A stretch of DNA of 64,000 bases from Symbiodinium natans (lineage: Eukaryota; Sar; Dinophyceae; Suessiales; Symbiodiniaceae), in the NCBI GenBank assembly GCA_905221605.1, contig CAJNDS010001001.1, positions 1-64,000 of the forward strand, read 5' to 3'. Below the pieces are notes generated by a model, which made no database searches, had not been told where the DNA came from, and worked only from the letters and a program-made list of their open reading frames with translations. Positions 60,533 to 64,000 of the stretch are shown here, in pieces (position 1 is the stretch's first letter; each line of letters opens with the position of its first letter). Made by a program: the position numbers and the translations under genes.

Positions 60533-60781
60533 CGTGAACTGTTTGGGGGAGTCTTGGGTTGAGGCCGAAGGTTGGGGGGAGCGCATTGTCAGGGCAGCCG
60601 TTGGGACTGTTTTACCACGCCCCTACGAGTAGCATGCTGACAGTCGCCCTGCAATGAACACTTGTTGCATTCAGAATTCAGAAACAAAAGCCGAAGCTGA
60701 AGCCCTTGTACTACTACAACCTGAAACAACACAGCAGCGTCCAGAGGGCCATCTGATATCGGAGCCTAACAAGGTACCCCT

Positions 60782-60970
60782 TTGGGATGCTGCCCCCTGT
60801 GCTCACAGTCCTGAACAGGGACAAGAATAGGGGGCACGATATACGATATACGATATTCCCCTATTCCCCTATTCCCCTATTCCCCTAAACCCCTAAACCC
60901 CTAAACCCCAAACCCTAAACCATAAACCCTAAACCCTAAGGACTGTTAGTAGAAGGGGGAACATCCCAAG
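60782..60970. mobile_element. family E element enclosing a graded telomere-like array
   Basis: Left arm TTGGGATGCTGCCCCCTGTG then CTCACAGTCCTGAACAGGGA; right arm AAGGACTGTTAGTAGAAGGG then GGAACATCCCAAG. The interior goes from GATATAC repeats to four ATTCCCCT, then three AAACCCCT, then CCCTAAA heptamers. Confidence 0.88.
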
Positions 60971-61134
60971 GTGACATCCCTTGCCGTCGTATTATGTAAC
61001 CACGCTGTCCAAGATAAACAACCAACCACCCAAACGAAAGAAGCGTTAAGCATTCTGCCATGATTTACCACAAAAAAAACCTGATCCGTTCGTCCATAAA
61101 AGAAACATGTTCCCCAAAAAACAAGCCAGTTTAT

Positions 61135-61136
<2 letters not shown>

Positions 61137-61177
<41 letters not shown>
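61137..61177. repeat. C homopolymer of about 41 bases
   Basis: Uninterrupted C run followed by AACCCCCTAAACCC. Confidence 0.96.
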
Positions 61178-61179
<2 letters not shown>

Positions 61180-61260
61180 CCCCCTAAACCCAAACCCTAG
61201 CGCGCAGCAGCCTGCAGAACCTCGGCTCCCTCGTCCTGGGTCCAGTGCAGGTCTAAACAG

Positions 61261-61420
61261 CGTTTAGGGTTTAGGGTTCAGGGTTTAGGGTTTAGGAAAC
61301 TTCTTGTGAGGTTCTTACATGAATTGGTCGGGTTTAGGGTCTAGGGCTTAGGGACATGCAGCGGCCAATTGGTCGGGTTTAGGGTCTACAGGGCTTAGGG
61401 ACATGTAGCGGCCTGTTTCT
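61261..61420. repeat. TTTAGGG tract plus a 45-bp tandem duplication
   Basis: A TTTAGGG tract at 61,262-61,298. AATTGGTCGGGTTTAGGGTC ... CTTAGGGACATGCAGCGGCC then occurs twice, at 61,322-61,366 and 61,367-61,413, with a small insertion in the second copy. Confidence 0.92.
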
Positions 61421-61684
61421 GGTAAAGTTCCTGCGAAGCTTATAGGAGGTGAACTCTGCGCTTTGTGTTGTAGAGTTTCACGGCAGCATATGCACAGGTG
61501 AGGGTTTCATCCCCTACGGGACGTTCTGGCAAGTCCCCCGGCCCTCAACGTCGGAAATGGGTTTATAGGGCATTTCGGGTAGAAAAAGTGAGCACGCAAC
61601 TCCACATGCATGCGTTCCTTCAACATGCCACAAAGCCTTCAACAAAAAAAAACAGGAAACTCCCCCAACGTCCTCCCATAAAAC

Positions 61685-61735
61685 CTAAACAAAAGGCCAT
61701 AAAACCCACACAAAAGGCCATAAAACCCACAGAAA
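61685..61735. repeat. short CCATAAAACC tandem
   Basis: Three copies of AAAAGGCCATAAAACCCACA with small changes. The forward frame at 61,498-61,818 becomes a Lys/Pro repeat here. Confidence 0.85.
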
Positions 61736-61795
61736 AGGGAGCTGAGGCTGGCTTTGGCACTAGAGGGTTTCTCAAGATGGCTCCGAAACTGAGCC

Positions 61796-61945
61796 AAGGT
61801 TTAGGGTTTAGGGTTTAGGGTTTAGGGTTTTGTGCTTTAGGGTTTAGGGTTTAGTTAGGCGGTTTAGGGTTGAGGGTTTGGGGTTTAGGGCTGAGGGTTT
61901 GGGGTTTAGGGCTTAGGCGGTTTAGGGTTTAGGGTTTAGGGTATC
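61796..61945 (+). repeat. TTTAGGG array, mixed
   Basis: About eighteen units; TTGAGGG, TTTGGGG and the duplicated block TTAGGCGGTTTAGGG (about 61,854 and 61,914). Confidence 0.92.
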
Positions 61946-62019
61946 CATAGCTCATCGACTTGGACCCCAACAAGAGCTGCAAATGAAGCGCCGCCTTTAC
62001 CCGGCACAAGTACATACTT

Positions 62020-62132
62020 TAGCACCCGGACCCTAGGAATAGAAAAGGGTGCCCTTTTTGGGTTTAAAGGGGACTTAATACCCGAAACCCGAAAAAGAGG
62101 GGAATGCGGGCTTGCTCTGGGTCCTAGTAGCC
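62020..62132. mobile_element. family D element
   Basis: AGCACCCGGACCCTAGGAAT then AGAAAAGGGTGCCCTTTTTG; right side AAAAAGAGGGGAATGCGGGC then TTGCTCTGGGTCCTAG. Confidence 0.65.
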
Positions 62133-62538
62133 CTAAACCCTAAACTTGCCCTAAACTCTAAGCCCCAAAATGGGTAAGGGCCTACAGGTGCCTGGAATCC
62201 TTGAGACTCCAAACGCTGTCGAGGCCAGGTGGCAATCGTGTCCAGAAGGGTGGTCGCCGCTTGTCTTCCTTAGCTCGTTCCGAGAACCCAAAACCGGTTT
62301 AGGGTTTAGGGTTTAGGGCTTTAGGGTTTCGTGTGGCCCTAAACTCCAAAGCCACTAAACCCCAACACCCTCAACCCGAATCTTCAAATCCTAAGTCCAC
62401 TAAGCCCGGGCTCGAGGCCTCTTGTTCAGGGCTTTTAAAGGTTAAGGGTTTTCTGTTTTTGTTTTTGACATCCGCCGGGCTTAGGGTCTAGGGTTTTGAG
62501 GCGAGATCTCTAATGAGCAGTTCCTGCGAAGCACTTTT

Positions 62539-62648
62539 CCCTAAGGGTCCACGTACCTGATTATGGAATACTTGGGCCTTAAAGTACTTCCTATGGAAGG
62601 ACTTTTGGGTCTAAGTATATTAATAATAAGGTACATGGACCCTTAGGG
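62539..62648. mobile_element. foldback element, family T
   Basis: Starts CCCTAAGGGTCCACGTACCT then GATTATGGAATACTT; ends AAGTATATTAATAATAAGGT then ACATGGACCCTTAGGG. The terminal inverted repeats are about 35 bp. The tips CCCTAAGGG resemble a telomere unit. Single copy in the window. Confidence 0.88.
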
Positions 62649-62689
62649 TTTCTGGATCTCAAAGCTATGGGCCCAAGGCCTTTCGGGTT

Positions 62690-62737
62690 GCGGGTTTAGG
62701 GTTTAGGGTTTAGGGTTTAGGGTTTAGGGTTTAGGGT
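62690..62737 (+). repeat. TTTAGGG array
   Basis: Six to seven pure units. Confidence 0.94.
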
Positions 62738-62744
62738 TGGTGAA

Positions 62745-63225
62745 CTTCTAAACCTCCCTGTATTAAAGGTTGTGTGTCTGGGCTCTTACAAGGTGAGGAG
62801 TGAGGCTGTACACTTTACACACTAGACTGGGTAGAATTTCACCAGGGTTTAGAGTTTAGGGACTTGTTTAGGCTTTAGGTATTTGGGGTTTTAGGTGTGT
62901 AGGGGGTTTCGGGTGTGGGCGCTTTGGGGTTTAGGACTTCCACGGGAATTTTTAGGCTCAGCGGCTATGGCTAAGTTGAAGGGTGAGCGTTTGCAAATGG
63001 CAGTTCCGAGCCATGCAATTCACAAGTTCCAGGCAACGTGAGAAGCTTTGGACACCTAACCCCCCCACCCATCTGAGAGGGTTTAGGGGTCAGGGTTTAG
63101 GGTTTAGGGTTTAGGCAGCAAGACCTCTGGCTACTCCTCCCCTCCCTGTTCCTCTCCGTCTGTCTGCGTGTTCGGTGTCCAGACCCCCCTCAAGCCACAA
63201 AACAAACATAAGGCATGGCCAATAC
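62745..63225. other. no gene seen
   Basis: Unique sequence with degenerate heptamers (62,843-62,935 and 63,078-63,115). Confidence 0.45.
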
Positions 63226-63232
63226 TACTAAA

Positions 63233-63272
63233 CCCTAAACCCTAAACCCTAAACCCTAAACCCTAAACCCTA
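63233..63272 (-). repeat. CCCTAAA array
   Basis: Six pure units. Confidence 0.94.
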
Positions 63273-63397
63273 CGCCATACCTTTCAAGAGCCCAGCTTCT
63301 GAGGCGCTTGGCGAAGTGCGTGCAGGGGAGCTTGACTCAGCAGGCTGCGGAATTAGGGCTGAGAGCTCAAGAGTCTTGCCGGCTAGGATTTAGGATT

Positions 63398-63506
63398 TGC
63401 CTGGGACCCTATTTACCTACAGAATAGCAGGAAGTACCCCCCCACTTTAGCAGGTATAACCCTCAAAACTGTAGGTAAGTAGGGCCTTAAGTAGGGTCCC
63501 AGGTAG
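63398..63506. mobile_element. foldback element, family I (best copy)
   Basis: TGCCTGGGACCCTATTTACC then TACAG; right side AAACTGTAGGTAAGTAGGGC then CTTAAGTAGGGTCCCAGGTA. Confidence 0.87.
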
Positions 63507-63523
63507 GGCGTAGGTGCATGTAG

Positions 63524-63623
63524 GTACCCGAAGAACCCCAAGCCTGCCTTTTTGTAGGCCCTACCAAAAAACCTTAAAGGATTCTTAGGCAACCTACAAA
63601 AAGTAGGCTTTGGGTTCTTCAAG
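63524..63623. mobile_element. foldback element, family C
   Basis: TACCCGAAGAACCCCAAGCC then TGCCTTTTTGTAGGC; right side ACCTACAAAAAGTAGGCTTT then GGGTTCTTCAAG. It is directly followed by family A. Confidence 0.87.
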
Positions 63624-63766
63624 TGCTTGGAGTTTCAGGGTACGTCTAACCAGAATTGTAACTGCACTTAAAGCCCCCCTAAGTCCCCTATAAACCCTAA
63701 ACAGGTGCATGTTCATACACATGGGCTGTACTTATAAACTTATAAGCACCCATGAACCTCCAAGTA
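63624..63766. mobile_element. foldback element, family A (long subtype)
   Basis: TGCTTGGAGTTTCAGGGTAC then GTCTAACCAGAATTGTAACT; right side ACTTATAAGCACCCATGAAC then CTCCAAGTA. The interior AAGTCCCCTATAAACCCTAA shows the heptamer-like seed typical of this subtype. Confidence 0.87.
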
Positions 63767-64000
63767 GGATTTTAAGGCTGAGGGTGTAGGGTGCTGTGGC
63801 TCAGACACCGGCCGCTGTCGGCGAGGATTCAGTGAGTTTGCTCGGGGTTGTTAGTTTCGAGGGTTGAGGGTTTAGGGCTTAGGGTCTTTGGGCTTCCGCT
63901 CTGTTCTGTCGACCTCTGGGTTCGGGTCTTTGGGGTGTTTAAGGAGACCTCCTTGGCTTGAAGCAAACCTCCCTCCAAAACCCTAAACCCCAAACCTAAA

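Overview
The window is eukaryotic nuclear DNA with almost no recognisable genes. From about position 5,000 to 64,000 it is full of interstitial telomere-type repeats (TTTAGGG on one strand, CCCTAAA on the other) in short pure arrays, in variant arrays (TTTAGGGG, TTTTAGGG, TTTGGGG, TTTATAGGG) and as single scattered heptamers, in both orientations. TTTAGGG is the telomere unit of plants and green algae and of several alveolates (coccidia, chromerids, dinoflagellates including syndinians). Dispersed AAACCCT repeats are a known feature of Eimeria genomes. The many short foldback elements seen here fit better with a dinoflagellate-like or chromerid-like genome. I cannot decide the lineage from this sequence, and no rRNA, tRNA or conserved protein was found that would settle it.

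Layout. 1-4,650: a pyrimidine-rich composite satellite of about 2.2 kb present in two full copies plus a partial third. Each copy contains a tandem array of about 190-bp units, and most of these units are themselves imperfect hairpins. 4,650-40,570: a patchwork of telomere-like arrays, homopolymer C or G runs, microsatellites and many roughly 90-150 bp foldback elements, separated by short unique stretches. A 100-N assembly gap (38,949-39,048) lies between a C run and an A run. 40,573-43,567: a 3-kb G-rich minisatellite built on TTAAGGTAGGG, with its middle third inverted. 43,600-64,000: patchwork again, with a 450-bp (TAC)n tract at 48,350 and a few coding-like islands (44,800-45,040, 46,017-47,290, 49,118-49,730).

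The main result is a set of at least 18 families of short, non-autonomous, inverted-repeat elements, labelled A to U here plus hairpin family Z. Most have two to about seventeen copies in the window and some have only one. They resemble MITEs or introner-like elements. They abut one another, nest in one another, end coding-like fragments, and in several cases enclose telomere-like repeats. No transposase or reverse transcriptase is visible. Several telomere-like tracts are bracketed by direct duplications of 12-50 bp, which points to insertion at or repair of double-strand breaks. All family assignments were made by eye; percentages and copy numbers were not computed.
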